Shown piece by piece: positions 14,188-23,679 of a stretch of 64,000 bases of DNA. Origin of the DNA: Bradyrhizobium sp. CCBAU 53421 (GTDB lineage Bacteria; Pseudomonadota; Alphaproteobacteria; Rhizobiales; Xanthobacteraceae). Position 1 is the first letter of the stretch. Each line of letters opens with the position of its first letter. Position numbers and translations under genes: made by a program. The notes below the pieces were generated by a model. That model was not told the DNA's origin and searched no databases. It saw nothing but the letters and a program-made list of their open reading frames with translations. The stretch is from assembly GCF_015291625.1 (NCBI RefSeq), contig NZ_CP030047.1:6820001-6884000 (forward strand), given 5' to 3'.

Positions 14188-17100
14188 TGACGGACGCGCG
14201 GTCTCCAGAGCAACGCATGCTCGGCTCACTGTCGGTCGTCCGCCCCGCGGTGCTGGGCGCGGAAGGCGCGTTCGAGACCTTCATCACCATCACGGCCGAT
14301 GGTTCCGTCAACGCTTACAACGGCCATGTCGATCTCGGCACCGGCATCCGCACCGCGCTCGGACAGATCGTCGCCGAAGAACTCGACGTCTCCTTTGCCC
14401 GCGTGGTCGTGATCCTCGGCGATACCGCCGTGGTGCCGAACCAGGGCGCGACGATCGCAAGCGAAACCATCCAGATCACCGCTGTTCCCTTGCGCAAGGC
14501 CGCTGCGCAAGCGCGGCACTTTTTGCTCGCGCGCGCGGCCGCGCGGCTCGAATTGGCGGAGAGTGACCTCACGATCGAGGATGGGCTGGTCCGCGGCCAT
14601 GACAACCGCAGCGTCAGCTATGGCGAGTTGATCGCGGACGAGACCATCCGGCTCGAGCTCGCCGACGACGTTGCGGTCAAGGAAGTGAGTGCGTATTCCG
14701 TGGTCGGCAAATCCGTGCCGCGCGTCGACTTGGCGGCGAAGGCCACCGGAGAACTCGTTTATGTTCACGACGTGCGCGTGCCAGGCATGCTGCACGGCCG
14801 CGTCGTCCGCCCGCCCTATGCCGGCGTCGATGCCGGCCCGTTCGTCGGCACCAGCTTGATCGCAGTCGATGAAGCCTCGGTGCGCGATATCCCCGGCCTC
14901 GTCGCGGTGGTGCGGATCGGCGATTTCGTCGGCGTCGTCGCCGAGCGCGAGGAGAACGCGATCAAGGCCGCCGCGCAGCTCGAGGTGAGCTGGAAGCCGG
15001 GGCCTGTTTTGACCGATCTCTCCGACATCGAACAGGCGCTGCGCGCCAATCCCTCGACGCCGCGGCAGCTGATCGACAAGGGCGACGTCGATGGCGCGAT
15101 CAAGGCGGCGGCCAAGCCGATGCAGCGGACGTACGTCTGGCCCTACCAGATGCACGGCTCGATCGGCCCGTCCTGCGCGGTCGCCGACTGCGGCGAGGGC
15201 GCGGTCCGGGTCTGGTCCGGCACCCAGAACCCGCACATCCTGCGCGGCGATCTGGCGCTGTTGATCCAGCGGCCGGAATCCGAGATCGACGTGATCCGGA
15301 TGGAGGCCGCCGGCTGCTACGGCCGCAACTGCGCCGACGACGTCTCCGCCGATGCGCTGCTGCTGTCGCGCGCGGTCGGCCGGCCGGTGCGCGTGCAGCT
15401 TACCCGCGAGCAGGAGCACGCCTGGGAGCCGAAGGGCACCGCGCAGCTGATGGACGTCAATGGCGGGCTCAATGCCGACGGCAGCGTCGCCGGCTACGAT
15501 TTTGCCACGCGCTATCCCTCAAACGGCGCGCCGACCCTGGCGCTGCTGCTCACCGGGCGGATCGCGCCTGAAGCGGCCGTGTTCGAGATGGGCGACCGCA
15601 CCGCGATCCCGCCCTACGACTACGAGAACATGCGCGTGGTCGCCAACGACATGCCGCCGATCGTGCGCGCCTCCTGGCTTCGCGGCGTCTCGGCACTGCC
15701 GAACACCTTCGCGCATGAATCCTATATCGACGAGCTTGCCGCCGAGGCCGAGGTCGATCCGATCGAATACCGGCTGCGGTATCTAAAGGACAAGCGTGCG
15801 ATCGATCTCGTCAACGCGGTTGCCGAGCGCGCCGGCTGGACGCCGCGCCCGGTGTGGAAGGAGCCTGAGGCGAACGGCGATATCGTCCGCGGCCGCGGCT
15901 TTGCCTATGCGCTCTACATGCACAGCAAGTTTCCCGGCTACGGCGCGGCATGGTCGGCGTGGATCGCCGACGTCGCCGTCAACAAGACGACCGGCGACGT
16001 CAGCGTGACGCGCGTGGTCGCCGGCCAGGATTCCGGGTTGATGATCAACCCGGAAGGCGTGCGGCACCAGATCGAAGGCAACGTGATCCAGTCGACCAGC
16101 CGCGCGCTGATGGAGGAGGTCTCATTCGAACGCGGCGCGGTGACGGCACGTGAATGGGGCGCCTACCCCATCATCAAGTTTCCTGAGCTGCCGAAGATCG
16201 ACGTGCTGATGCTGCCGCGGCAGGACCAGCCGCCGCTCGGCGTCGGCGAATCCGCCTCGGTGCCGAGCGCGGCTGCGATCGCCAATGCGATCTATGACGC
16301 GACCGGCGTGCGTTTTCGCGAATTGCCGTTCACGCCGGAACGCATCCTGAAGGGCTTGCACGGCGAGCAGCCCGCAGCGCCCGCCCCTCTTCCGCCGCCT
16401 GCGCGGACGGCTGATCTCAACAGGTGGCAGAATCCTTTTGCGAAGCGCAGCGGCCTGCTCGCCGGCATTGCCGCGCTCTGCGCCGCCGCTATTGGTGTCG
16501 GCGCGGCGGTGCTGCCCTGGCGCGCGATCGCGCCGATCGCCCGGCCCGACGCCTCGGTCTATTCCGCCGCGACGATCGCGCGCGGCAAGGAGCTTGCGTC
16601 ACTCGGCGCCTGCGCCGTCTGCCACACCTCGGAGCATGGAATCGCGAACGCCGGCGGCCGGCCGCTCGAGACGCCGTTCGGCACCATCTACACCACCAAC
16701 ATCACACCCGACGTCGCAACCGGGATCGGCGCCTGGTCCTATCCCGCCTTCGAGCGCGCGATGCGCGAGGGCATTCATCGCGACGGGCGCCATCTCTATC
16801 CGGCGCTTCCGTACACGCATTTCGCCAGGACCAGCGATGCCGACCTGCAGGCGCTCTATGCCTATCTGATGGCGCAGGCGCCGGTGAGCGCCGAGGCGAA
16901 GGCGAACGCGCTGGCCTTTCCGTTCAACCTGCGGCCGCTGCTCGCCGGATGGAATGCGCTGTTCCACCAGCCCAGCACGTTCCAGCCCGGTCCATCGAAG
17001 TCGGCGATATGGAATCGCGGTGCCTATCTGATCGAGGGCCTCGGCCATTGCAGCGCCTGCCACTCGCCGCGCAACGCGCTCGGCGCCGAGCGGCAAGCGG

Positions 17101-17729
17101 CCTATCTCGCCGGCGGTTTCGCCGAAGGCTGGGAGGCGCCGGCGCTGACGTCGCTGTCGAAGGCGCCGATCCCCTGGAGCGAGGACGAACTCTACGCCTA
17201 CTTGCGCACCGGCGAGTCGCGCCTGCACGGCGTCGCCGCCGGCCCGATGGCGCCCGTCGTGCAGGAACTCGCCGCGCTGCCCGATCAGGACATCCGCGCG
17301 ATGGCGGTCTACCTCGCCTCGTTCAACGAGGCCGCCGATCGGCCGGCCCACGATGCGCTTGCCGCGAAGCTCGAGACCAGTACCGCCGTCACCACCGCCG
17401 CCTCGACCGGCGCGCGGATCTATCAGGGCGCCTGCGCGGTCTGCCACGAGGTCGGCGGCCCGCCGCTGTTCGGCAGCCGGCCGTCGCTGGCGCTGAACAG
17501 CAATCTGCACAGCGATGCGCCCGACAATCTGATCCAGGTGATCCTGCACGGCATCACGAAGCCGGCCGTGACCGATCTCGGCTACATGCCGGCCTTCAAG
17601 GACAGCATGAGCGACGGCCAGGTCGCCGAGCTCGCCACCTTCCTCCGGCGGCAATTTGCCCCGGACAAGCCGGCCTGGACCGATGTCGCCGCCAAGGTCG
17701 GCCGTATACGGCAGACCATAGCGCGCTGA
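14187..17729 (+). CDS. nicB: Nicotinate hydroxylase large subunit, NicB type: Mo domain fused to triheme cytochrome c
   Basis: A 1180-residue fusion. Residues 1 to about 735 form a molybdopterin-binding hydroxylase domain of the xanthine dehydrogenase/IorB type (VDLGTGIRTALGQIVAEEL near residue 48, GVGESASVPSAAAIANAIYD near residue 690). A single hydrophobic helix follows at about 753-775, then a cytochrome c region with three CXXCH haem sites at residues 809-813, 955-959 and 1083-1087. P. putida NicB (about 1187 residues) has the same architecture and hydroxylates nicotinate at C6 with electrons passing to the respiratory chain. The helix would anchor the haems to the membrane. Start at 14187 overlaps the nicA stop. 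Function is well supported by architecture and context; the exact substrate is inferred. Confidence 0.85.
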   Translation: MTDARSPEQRMLGSLSVVRPAVLGAEGAFETFITITADGSVNAYNGHVDLGTGIRTALGQIVAEELDVSFARVVVILGDTAVVPNQGATIASETIQITAVPLRKAAAQARHFLLARAAARLELAESDLTIEDGLVRGHDNRSVSYGELIADETIRLELADDVAVKEVSAYSVVGKSVPRVDLAAKATGELVYVHDVRVPGMLHGRVVRPPYAGVDAGPFVGTSLIAVDEASVRDIPGLVAVVRIGDFVGVVAEREENAIKAAAQLEVSWKPGPVLTDLSDIEQALRANPSTPRQLIDKGDVDGAIKAAAKPMQRTYVWPYQMHGSIGPSCAVADCGEGAVRVWSGTQNPHILRGDLALLIQRPESEIDVIRMEAAGCYGRNCADDVSADALLLSRAVGRPVRVQLTREQEHAWEPKGTAQLMDVNGGLNADGSVAGYDFATRYPSNGAPTLALLLTGRIAPEAAVFEMGDRTAIPPYDYENMRVVANDMPPIVRASWLRGVSALPNTFAHESYIDELAAEAEVDPIEYRLRYLKDKRAIDLVNAVAERAGWTPRPVWKEPEANGDIVRGRGFAYALYMHSKFPGYGAAWSAWIADVAVNKTTGDVSVTRVVAGQDSGLMINPEGVRHQIEGNVIQSTSRALMEEVSFERGAVTAREWGAYPIIKFPELPKIDVLMLPRQDQPPLGVGESASVPSAAAIANAIYDATGVRFRELPFTPERILKGLHGEQPAAPAPLPPPARTADLNRWQNPFAKRSGLLAGIAALCAAAIGVGAAVLPWRAIAPIARPDASVYSAATIARGKELASLGACAVCHTSEHGIANAGGRPLETPFGTIYTTNITPDVATGIGAWSYPAFERAMREGIHRDGRHLYPALPYTHFARTSDADLQALYAYLMAQAPVSAEAKANALAFPFNLRPLLAGWNALFHQPSTFQPGPSKSAIWNRGAYLIEGLGHCSACHSPRNALGAERQAAYLAGGFAEGWEAPALTSLSKAPIPWSEDELYAYLRTGESRLHGVAAGPMAPVVQELAALPDQDIRAMAVYLASFNEAADRPAHDALAAKLETSTAVTTAASTGARIYQGACAVCHEVGGPPLFGSRPSLALNSNLHSDAPDNLIQVILHGITKPAVTDLGYMPAFKDSMSDGQVAELATFLRRQFAPDKPAWTDVAAKVGRIRQTIAR

Positions 17730-17790
17730 CCTGCCATGTTCCGCCCGATACCCACTGGGCGGCCGCCGCGGGGCAGGCTAAGGTTCCCGC

Positions 17791-19095
17791 ATGACCGTGA
17801 CAGATATCGCGACCCGGACCTACAACCACGGCTGGCGGCTCGACCCGATCGTGCGCAGCCTGCTGGACACCGATTTCTACAAGCTGTTGATGCAGCAGAT
17901 GATCCGGGAAAGCTATCCGGACACCCGCACGACCTTTTCGGTGATCAACCGCTCCACCCATATCCGGCTTGCCGAGGTCATCGACGAGGGCGAGCTGCGC
18001 GCCCAGCTCGACCATGCGCGCACCATCCGCTTCGCCAAGAAGGAACTGATCTGGCTCGCCGGCAACACGTTCTACGGCAAGACCCAGATGTTCTCGCCCG
18101 ATTTCATCAACTGGCTCTCGACCTTCCGCCTGCCCGAATACGAGCTGCACAAGGTCGACGGCCAGTATGAGCTGCATTTCCACGGGCCGTGGACCCACAC
18201 CACGATGTGGGAGATTCCGGCGCTCGCGATCCTCAACGAGCTGCGCTCGCGCGCGGCGACCAAGACTTACGGCCGCTTCGCGCTCGACGTGCTCTACGCC
18301 CGCGCCAAGGCCAAGCTGTGGGCCAAGGTCGAGCGGCTGCGCAAGCTGGACGGATTGCGGCTGTCCGATTTCGGCACGCGCCGCCGTCACGGCTTCCTGT
18401 GGCAGCGCTGGTGCGTCGAGGCGGTGAAGGAAGGCCTCGGCCCGTCCTTCACCGGAACGTCGAACGTGCTGCTCGCGATGGACAACGACCTCGAGGCGAT
18501 CGGCACCAATGCGCACGAGCTGCCGATGGTGGCTGCCGCGCTCGCCAACGACGACCAGGAGCTGCGCTGGGCCCCCTATCGCATCCTCGACCAATGGCGC
18601 CACGCCTATGGCGGCAACCTGCTGATCGCGCTGCCCGATGCGTTCGGCACCAAGCCGTTCCTGCGCGATGCGCCGGACTGGGTCGCCGACTGGACCGGCT
18701 TTCGTCCCGACAGCGCGCCGCCGATCACGGCCGGCGAAGAGATCATCAAGTGGTGGAAGCAGAAGGGCCGCGATCCCAAGGAGAAGCTCCTGGTGTTCTC
18801 CGACGCGATGGATGTCGGCTCGATCGAGGAGACGTTCCATCACTTCAAGGGACGCGTGCGCGTCAGCTTCGGCTGGGGCACCAACCTCACCAACGATTTC
18901 GTCGGCTGCGCGCCTGACGGAACCGCCGAGCTCGACCCGATCTCGATCGTGTGCAAGGTGACGTCGGTCGACGGACGCCCGGCCGTGAAGCTCTCCGACA
19001 ATCCGGAGAAGGCGACCGGCATCCCGTCCGAGGTCGAGCGCTATTTGCGCGTGTTCGGCAATGTCGGCCGCGTTCGCACCGCAGTTCACGTCTAA
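17791..19095 (+). CDS. pncB: Nicotinate phosphoribosyltransferase
   Basis: A 434-residue enzyme of NAD salvage that joins nicotinate to phosphoribosyl pyrophosphate to give nicotinate mononucleotide, with ATP. N-terminal [15 protein letters not shown] and the central [20 protein letters not shown] are family signatures; H242 in GTNAHELPM is the expected phosphorylated histidine. [12 protein letters not shown] lies near residue 370. Full length. It begins 61 bases after nicB on the same strand and may be read from the same transcript. That would link nicotinate salvage with its catabolism, two competing fates of one compound. Confidence 0.95.
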   Translation: MTVTDIATRTYNHGWRLDPIVRSLLDTDFYKLLMQQMIRESYPDTRTTFSVINRSTHIRLAEVIDEGELRAQLDHARTIRFAKKELIWLAGNTFYGKTQMFSPDFINWLSTFRLPEYELHKVDGQYELHFHGPWTHTTMWEIPALAILNELRSRAATKTYGRFALDVLYARAKAKLWAKVERLRKLDGLRLSDFGTRRRHGFLWQRWCVEAVKEGLGPSFTGTSNVLLAMDNDLEAIGTNAHELPMVAAALANDDQELRWAPYRILDQWRHAYGGNLLIALPDAFGTKPFLRDAPDWVADWTGFRPDSAPPITAGEEIIKWWKQKGRDPKEKLLVFSDAMDVGSIEETFHHFKGRVRVSFGWGTNLTNDFVGCAPDGTAELDPISIVCKVTSVDGRPAVKLSDNPEKATGIPSEVERYLRVFGNVGRVRTAVHV

Positions 19096-19140
19096 CCTCA
19101 CGCGGTAATTACATTCATCGACTGACCTGACGAGCTTCGC

Positions 19141-20436
19141 ATGCCCGCACCCAAGCCGCCTGCCTTCGAAACCCTGAGCCTGCACGCCGGCCAGCGCCCT
19201 GATCCCGCGACCGGCGCGCGCGCGGTTCCGATCTATCAGACCACGTCCTACGTCTTCCAGGACGCCGACCATGCCGCTGCGCTGTTCAACCTGGAACGTG
19301 CCGGCCACATCTACACGCGCATCTCGAACCCGACGACCGCGGTGCTGGAAGAGCGCATCGCCGCGCTCGAATGCGGCGTCGGCGCGATCTGCACCGCCAG
19401 CGGCATGGCCGCGATGCATCTTGCGATCGCGACGCTGCTCAATGCCGGCGACCACATCGTCGCCTCCGCCTCGCTCTATGGCGGCACGATCAACATTTTG
19501 GCGCACACGTTGCCGCGGTTCGGCATCACCACGACCTTCGTGAAGCCCCGCGCGCTCGACGAATTCCGGGCCGCGATCAAGCCGAACACGCGGCTCGTGA
19601 TCGGCGAGACCATCGGCAATCCCGGCCTCGAAGTGCTCGATATCCCGGCGGTCGCTCAAATCGCGCATGATGCGAAGATTCCGCTGTTGATCGACAACAC
19701 CTTCGCGACGCCCTATCTGAGCCAGCCGATCGAGCTCGGCGCCGACATCACCATGAACTCGGCGACCAAGTGGATGGGCGGCCATGGCATCGCGATCGGC
19801 GGCGTCATCGTCGACGGCGGCCGGTTCGACTGGCGCGCCTCCGGCAAGTTCCCGCAGCTCACCGAACCCTATGCCGGCTATCACGGCATCGTCTTCGACG
19901 AGCAGTTCGGCAAGGCCGCCTTCATCATGCGCGCCCGCACCGAGGGCCTGCGCGATTTCGGCGCCTGCCTGTCGCCGACCAACGCTTTCCAGCTGCTGCA
20001 GGGCATCGAGACGCTCGGCGTCCGCATGGACCGCCACATCAGCAACACCCATGCGGTGCTGGACGCCCTCGCCGCCAACAAGGCGGTCGACTGGGTGCTG
20101 CATCCGTCGCTGGAGACGCATCCGGACTACTCGCTGGCCAAGAAGCTGCTGCCGCGCGGCGCCGGCTCGATCATCAGCTTCGGCATCAAGGGCGGCCGCG
20201 CCGCCGGCAAGAAGTTCATCGAGTCCCTGAAGCTGATCAGCCATCTCGCCAATGTCGGCGACGCCAAGACGCTGGTGATCCACCCCGCCAGCACCACGCA
20301 CCAGCAGATGGACGCCGAACAGCTCAAGGCCGCCGGCATCGGCGAGGAGCTGGTGCGGCTGTCGGTCGGCATCGAGACCGCGCAGGATATCATCGACGAT
20401 CTCGGCCAGGCGCTGCGCGCCTCGCAAAGGACTTGA
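19141..20436 (+). CDS. metY: O-acetylhomoserine sulfhydrylase (PLP-dependent)
   Basis: A 431-residue Cys/Met metabolism PLP enzyme. The N-terminus reads FETLSLHAGQRPDPATGARA; the cofactor lysine is K210 in NSATKWMGGHG, and the phosphate-binding part is GVGAICTASGMAAMHLA. Length and the HAGQ start are typical of MetY, which makes homocysteine from O-acetylhomoserine and sulfide. Related MetZ or methionine gamma-lyase activity cannot be excluded. It is followed after 4 bases by an alpha/beta hydrolase gene, so the two form an operon. Sulfide is also a product of the methanethiol oxidase encoded 15 kb away, but no direct link is shown. Confidence 0.88.
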   Translation: MPAPKPPAFETLSLHAGQRPDPATGARAVPIYQTTSYVFQDADHAAALFNLERAGHIYTRISNPTTAVLEERIAALECGVGAICTASGMAAMHLAIATLLNAGDHIVASASLYGGTINILAHTLPRFGITTTFVKPRALDEFRAAIKPNTRLVIGETIGNPGLEVLDIPAVAQIAHDAKIPLLIDNTFATPYLSQPIELGADITMNSATKWMGGHGIAIGGVIVDGGRFDWRASGKFPQLTEPYAGYHGIVFDEQFGKAAFIMRARTEGLRDFGACLSPTNAFQLLQGIETLGVRMDRHISNTHAVLDALAANKAVDWVLHPSLETHPDYSLAKKLLPRGAGSIISFGIKGGRAAGKKFIESLKLISHLANVGDAKTLVIHPASTTHQQMDAEQLKAAGIGEELVRLSVGIETAQDIIDDLGQALRASQRT

Positions 20437-20440
20437 GCCC

Positions 20441-21220
20441 ATGCAGCTTTCCGTCAACGGGTTGGACACCTTCATCGCGACCGGCGGCAAGCCGTTCGAT
20501 GCTTCGTTGCCGGCTGTGGTGATGATCCACGGCGCCGGCTTCGATTCCTCGACCTGGGCGCTGCACAGCCGCTGGTTCGCCCATCACGGCTATTCCGTGC
20601 TGGCGCCTGATCTACCCGGCCACGGCCGCTCCGCCGGCAAGCCGCTCGCGACCATCGCCGAGATGGCCGACTGGGTCGCGGCGCTGATCACCGCCGCCGG
20701 TGCATCGAAGGCGCGGCTGATCGGCCATTCGATGGGCTCGCTGATCGCGATCGAGACCTCGGCGCGGCATCCCGACAAGGTGTCCGGCCTCGCGCTGATC
20801 GGCACCGCCGCGACCATGACGGTCGGCCCCGATCTGTTGAAGGCCGCCGAGGCCAACGATGCCGACGCTATCGACATGGTCTCGATCTGGGGCCTCGGCT
20901 TCAAGGCCGAGCTCGGCGGCAGCCTCGCGCCCGGCCTGTGGATGCACCAGGGCGCGCAGCGGGTGTTGCAGGAGGCCAAGCCCGGCGTGCTCTACAACGA
21001 CCTCAACGCCTGCAACGCCTACCAGAACGCGCTCACCGCAGCAGCCGCGGTCAAGGTGCCCGCGACCTTCGTGCTCGGCGAGCGCGACATGATGACCCCG
21101 GCCAAGGCCGGCAAGGCGCTCGCCGCGGCGACGCCGAATGCCCGCATTGTGGTGCTTCCAGGCGCCGGTCACATGATGATGGTCGAGCAGCCCGACGAGC
21201 TGCTGGCGGCGCTGCGGTAG
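20441..21220 (+). CDS. Alpha/beta hydrolase
   Basis: A 259-residue hydrolase. The oxyanion segment HGAGFDSSTW (residues 30-39) and nucleophile elbow GHSMGS with S97 are clear; the acid is probably in LGERDMM and the histidine in GAGHMMMVEQP close to the C-terminus. No signal peptide, so it acts in the cytoplasm on an ester or related bond. It starts 4 bases after the sulfhydrylase stop. The substrate is unknown. A 30-base near-copy of its 3' end occurs at 27311-27340. Confidence 0.85.
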   Translation: MQLSVNGLDTFIATGGKPFDASLPAVVMIHGAGFDSSTWALHSRWFAHHGYSVLAPDLPGHGRSAGKPLATIAEMADWVAALITAAGASKARLIGHSMGSLIAIETSARHPDKVSGLALIGTAATMTVGPDLLKAAEANDADAIDMVSIWGLGFKAELGGSLAPGLWMHQGAQRVLQEAKPGVLYNDLNACNAYQNALTAAAAVKVPATFVLGERDMMTPAKAGKALAAATPNARIVVLPGAGHMMMVEQPDELLAALR

Positions 21221-21511
21221 GCGAGCGCACACAAAATATCGAAAACAACCCCATGCAAAGTAGCCGGGGCCGCCGGCCCCCGGACCAGTAACTTGACACG
21301 TCGGGCAACTCAGCGATATCTTCTATTATTCCGAAGTTATGCAGCGATAGGTTTTGGCTGAATAGGCTGTGCTATCGACCGACCTCTCCTTGGGAGAGGT
21401 CGATTTGCGCAGCAAATCGGGTGAGCGGTTGCGGTCTATCGAGAGAGCGAGAGGAGGAGGAGGCGCCCGCGCGCGGCCGCCTTCATGTACGATGCCGGTC
21501 GGATAGTCTCG
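21221..21511. other. Intergenic region with partial repeats
   Basis: No gene is evident. A GC-rich hairpin (GGGGCC/GGCCCC around 21266-21280) may end the preceding operon, though no T-tract follows. A fragment resembling family D (CTCTCCTTGGGAGAGG and GATTTGCGCAGCAAATC) occupies 21381-21424. The next gene converges from the other strand. Confidence 0.5.
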
Positions 21512-22528
21512 CTAGTGAAGCTTGTCGCCCCTCAATTCTCGCCAGCGGCTCGGCGTCACACCTTCCCGATCCCGGAACGCGCGATAAAAGGAACTTGTAT
21601 CCTGGTAGCCCAGAAGACAGGCCACCTCGTCGATTTCGGCGGAAGGGTCCAGGAGAAGCTGCCGCCCGAGCTCTTGCCGTGCTTCGGCAAGTAGCTCACG
21701 GAAGCTCGCGCCTTCCTCGGTAATCCTTCGTTGCAGCGTGCGTTCGCTCAAGCCGAGATCGCGCGCCACGTCCGCCAACTCCGGCCGTCCGCTGGCAAGG
21801 CTTCTCTTGAGAACGACCTTCACTTGTTCCTTGATCGAGCTGCACGCTTGTAACTCGCCGAGCGCCGAGGCCAAGGCCGGTGTGAGAATTTCGAGCAGTT
21901 CCTGGTTGTGTCCCGGAAATGGCCGGTCGAGGTCCGATGGTTTGAGGATGAGGCGGTTCTGCGCGACACCAAAGCGGACCGGGCATTCGAAATAGTTCTG
22001 ATATACAGCGCTTTTGGGACGTTCGCGGACGAGTTCGACACGTAAAGGAGCAAGTGGCTGCCCGGTACCCCGGCGTCCAAGCTCAACGAGCGAAGCAAAG
22101 GTCACATCTGTTGAGATCGCGGGCTCGGGTTCGGTGGCGTAAGGCCATTCGACCGTAACCGCGCATTCTTCCCTGCCTTGCGCCACACGGACTTGTTCGG
22201 GCGAGCAGAGCCGCTTGAACCGCGCGATGCGAAGCAAGCCATCGCGAAAGTCCCGCGCATAGAACGCGGCGAGGCTAGAGGGCGGATGCACGGCCGTATC
22301 CGTGCTCTGAACGAGCGTGAGACCGAGACCCGGCTCCGGCTTCAGTTCTTCCAGTGCCCGCCACAGCGCAAAATACTGCGCCGTCGTGACCTGCCCCTGG
22401 CCGTTCACATGCAAGGTGGCCGGAAGCCGTGCCTGCCGGAGCAGCGCGGCTGGCGGCACGCCGATGCGCTCGGCGGTCTGCCAGAACGCCTGCGGCACCT
22501 TGCACCGATCTGCTGCCACTCCACGCAT
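21512..22528 (-). CDS. AraC-family transcriptional regulator
   Basis: A 338-residue regulator. The N-terminal two thirds match the arabinose-binding-like domain of the OruR/VirS group (start CKVPQAFWQTAERIGVPPAA). The C-terminal 90 residues are two helix-turn-helix units (VARDLGLSERTLQRRITEEG, then VACLLGYQDTSSFYRAFRDR, GVTPSRWR). ATG at 22528 is preferred because it leaves 8 bases after the upstream SDR stop; an ATG at 22588 would overlap that gene by 52 bases. It is probably co-transcribed with the SDR gene and may control it. The inducer is unknown. Confidence 0.88.
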   Translation of the reverse strand: MRGVAADRCKVPQAFWQTAERIGVPPAALLRQARLPATLHVNGQGQVTTAQYFALWRALEELKPEPGLGLTLVQSTDTAVHPPSSLAAFYARDFRDGLLRIARFKRLCSPEQVRVAQGREECAVTVEWPYATEPEPAISTDVTFASLVELGRRGTGQPLAPLRVELVRERPKSAVYQNYFECPVRFGVAQNRLILKPSDLDRPFPGHNQELLEILTPALASALGELQACSSIKEQVKVVLKRSLASGRPELADVARDLGLSERTLQRRITEEGASFRELLAEARQELGRQLLLDPSAEIDEVACLLGYQDTSSFYRAFRDREGVTPSRWRELRGDKLH

Positions 22529-22536
22529 AGCCGCCC

Positions 22537-23367
22537 CTAGCGCATCTGGCTCATGATCATGCGATCGAACATCCGATCGCCGAACCATTCGCGGATCTTG
22601 ATCATGGGCAAGGCGTATCTACCCGCGACGTAGCGCGTGCGCGGCTTCGCCGCCTTCACGGCCTTCGACACGACGCCGGCGACGACGTTGGGATCAGTGC
22701 CACGGCCGTGGCCGTAAGCGTCCTTTGTCGACTTGGCGACCGCTTGCGTTTGCTTGGCATACGGTCCCGAGCCTGAACGCTTCAGGAGGCCATTGGCTAC
22801 CACATCGCCAAAACCCGTCTCGATCAGACCGGGCTCGACGACGACGACCTTGATGCCGAAGGGGGCGAGTTCAAGGCGCAAGCAATCGGACCAGCCTTCG
22901 AGCGCATGCTTGGTCGCGTGATACCAGGCCCCGAGCAGCGTATAAATCTTGCCGCCCATGGAAGTGATGTTCACGATGGTACCGCTGCGCTTCTCCCGCA
23001 TCTTTGGCAAGAGCAGTTGCGTGAGGCGCGCCGCGCCGAACAAGTTCACTTCGAACTGGTAGCGCGCTTCGTCGATGCCGACCTCTTCGACGGGACCATA
23101 AAGGCCGAACCCGGCGTTGTTCACGAGTACATCGACACCGTCGGTTTCACGCAAAATCGTATCAACCGTCGCCATGATCTCGGCCTCGTTCGAGATGTCC
23201 ATGCGCAACGCCCGCGCGCCGAGCTTGACGAGGTCATTCATCTTGTCGGTATGCCGCGCCGCGACAAAGACCTGAAAGCCGTCCTTGATCAGGCGCTTTG
23301 CGATTTCCTTGCCCATGCCGGACGAAGCTCCGGTCACGAGCGCTGTTTTCTTTCGTCTGTCGTCCAT
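22537..23367 (-). CDS. Short-chain dehydrogenase/reductase
   Basis: A 276-residue classical SDR. The nucleotide motif TGASSGMG is at residues 12-19, NNAG at 83-86, and the catalytic S136, Y149 and K153 (YHATK) are all present. An extended C-terminus (PKTRYVAGRYALPMIKIREW) is common in a subgroup of bacterial SDRs linked to AraC regulators. NAD(P)-dependent oxidation or reduction of an alcohol or ketone is expected. It precedes the AraC gene by 8 bases on the same strand. Confidence 0.88.
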   Translation of the reverse strand: MDDRRKKTALVTGASSGMGKEIAKRLIKDGFQVFVAARHTDKMNDLVKLGARALRMDISNEAEIMATVDTILRETDGVDVLVNNAGFGLYGPVEEVGIDEARYQFEVNLFGAARLTQLLLPKMREKRSGTIVNITSMGGKIYTLLGAWYHATKHALEGWSDCLRLELAPFGIKVVVVEPGLIETGFGDVVANGLLKRSGSGPYAKQTQAVAKSTKDAYGHGRGTDPNVVAGVVSKAVKAAKPRTRYVAGRYALPMIKIREWFGDRMFDRMIMSQMR

Positions 23368-23679
23368 CGTAACCTCTCACAGTGTGCAACCAACCTAGCG
23401 CCTTCGGTCACCCACACACTGGCGAAGCCCGCCAATAGACTTGCATATCACGCCAATCATCGCCAGTGACGCCAGAACAAGAACGCTCGTGGAAACAGCG
23501 CCTTGGTCGCTAATTGGCGCAACTCAGCCCCTCCCCGCAACAGGTAGCCGGGAGTCACGACTGATCCCGGCGTCGAGGCCATGCCCCCCCGAAGAGACCC
23601 GCCGCGTACTGAACCACCGTCGACAACAGCAACCCATGGGAAGGCATGACAGGAACGAGCTTCTCTTGCGGCGAGCGTG
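23368..23679. other. Intergenic region, nothing recognised
   Basis: About 310 bases between the SDR start and the stop of the DUF2147 gene. Open frames here overlap each other on both strands and show no family features or ribosome sites. The part near 23368-23420 should hold the SDR promoter, but no clear -35/-10 pair was identified. Confidence 0.4.

Noticed and set aside
17596..20490. A 964-codon open frame on the minus strand
   Set aside because: It lies antisense to nicB, pncB and metY, all with clear family motifs. Its translation is Arg/Asp/Gly-rich with no domain, as expected from high-GC shadow frames.
21293..21329. TTGACA followed by AT-rich sequence, looking like a sigma-70 promoter
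   Set aside because: No gene follows on the plus strand; the next gene converges. It is more likely part of a dispersed intergenic sequence.
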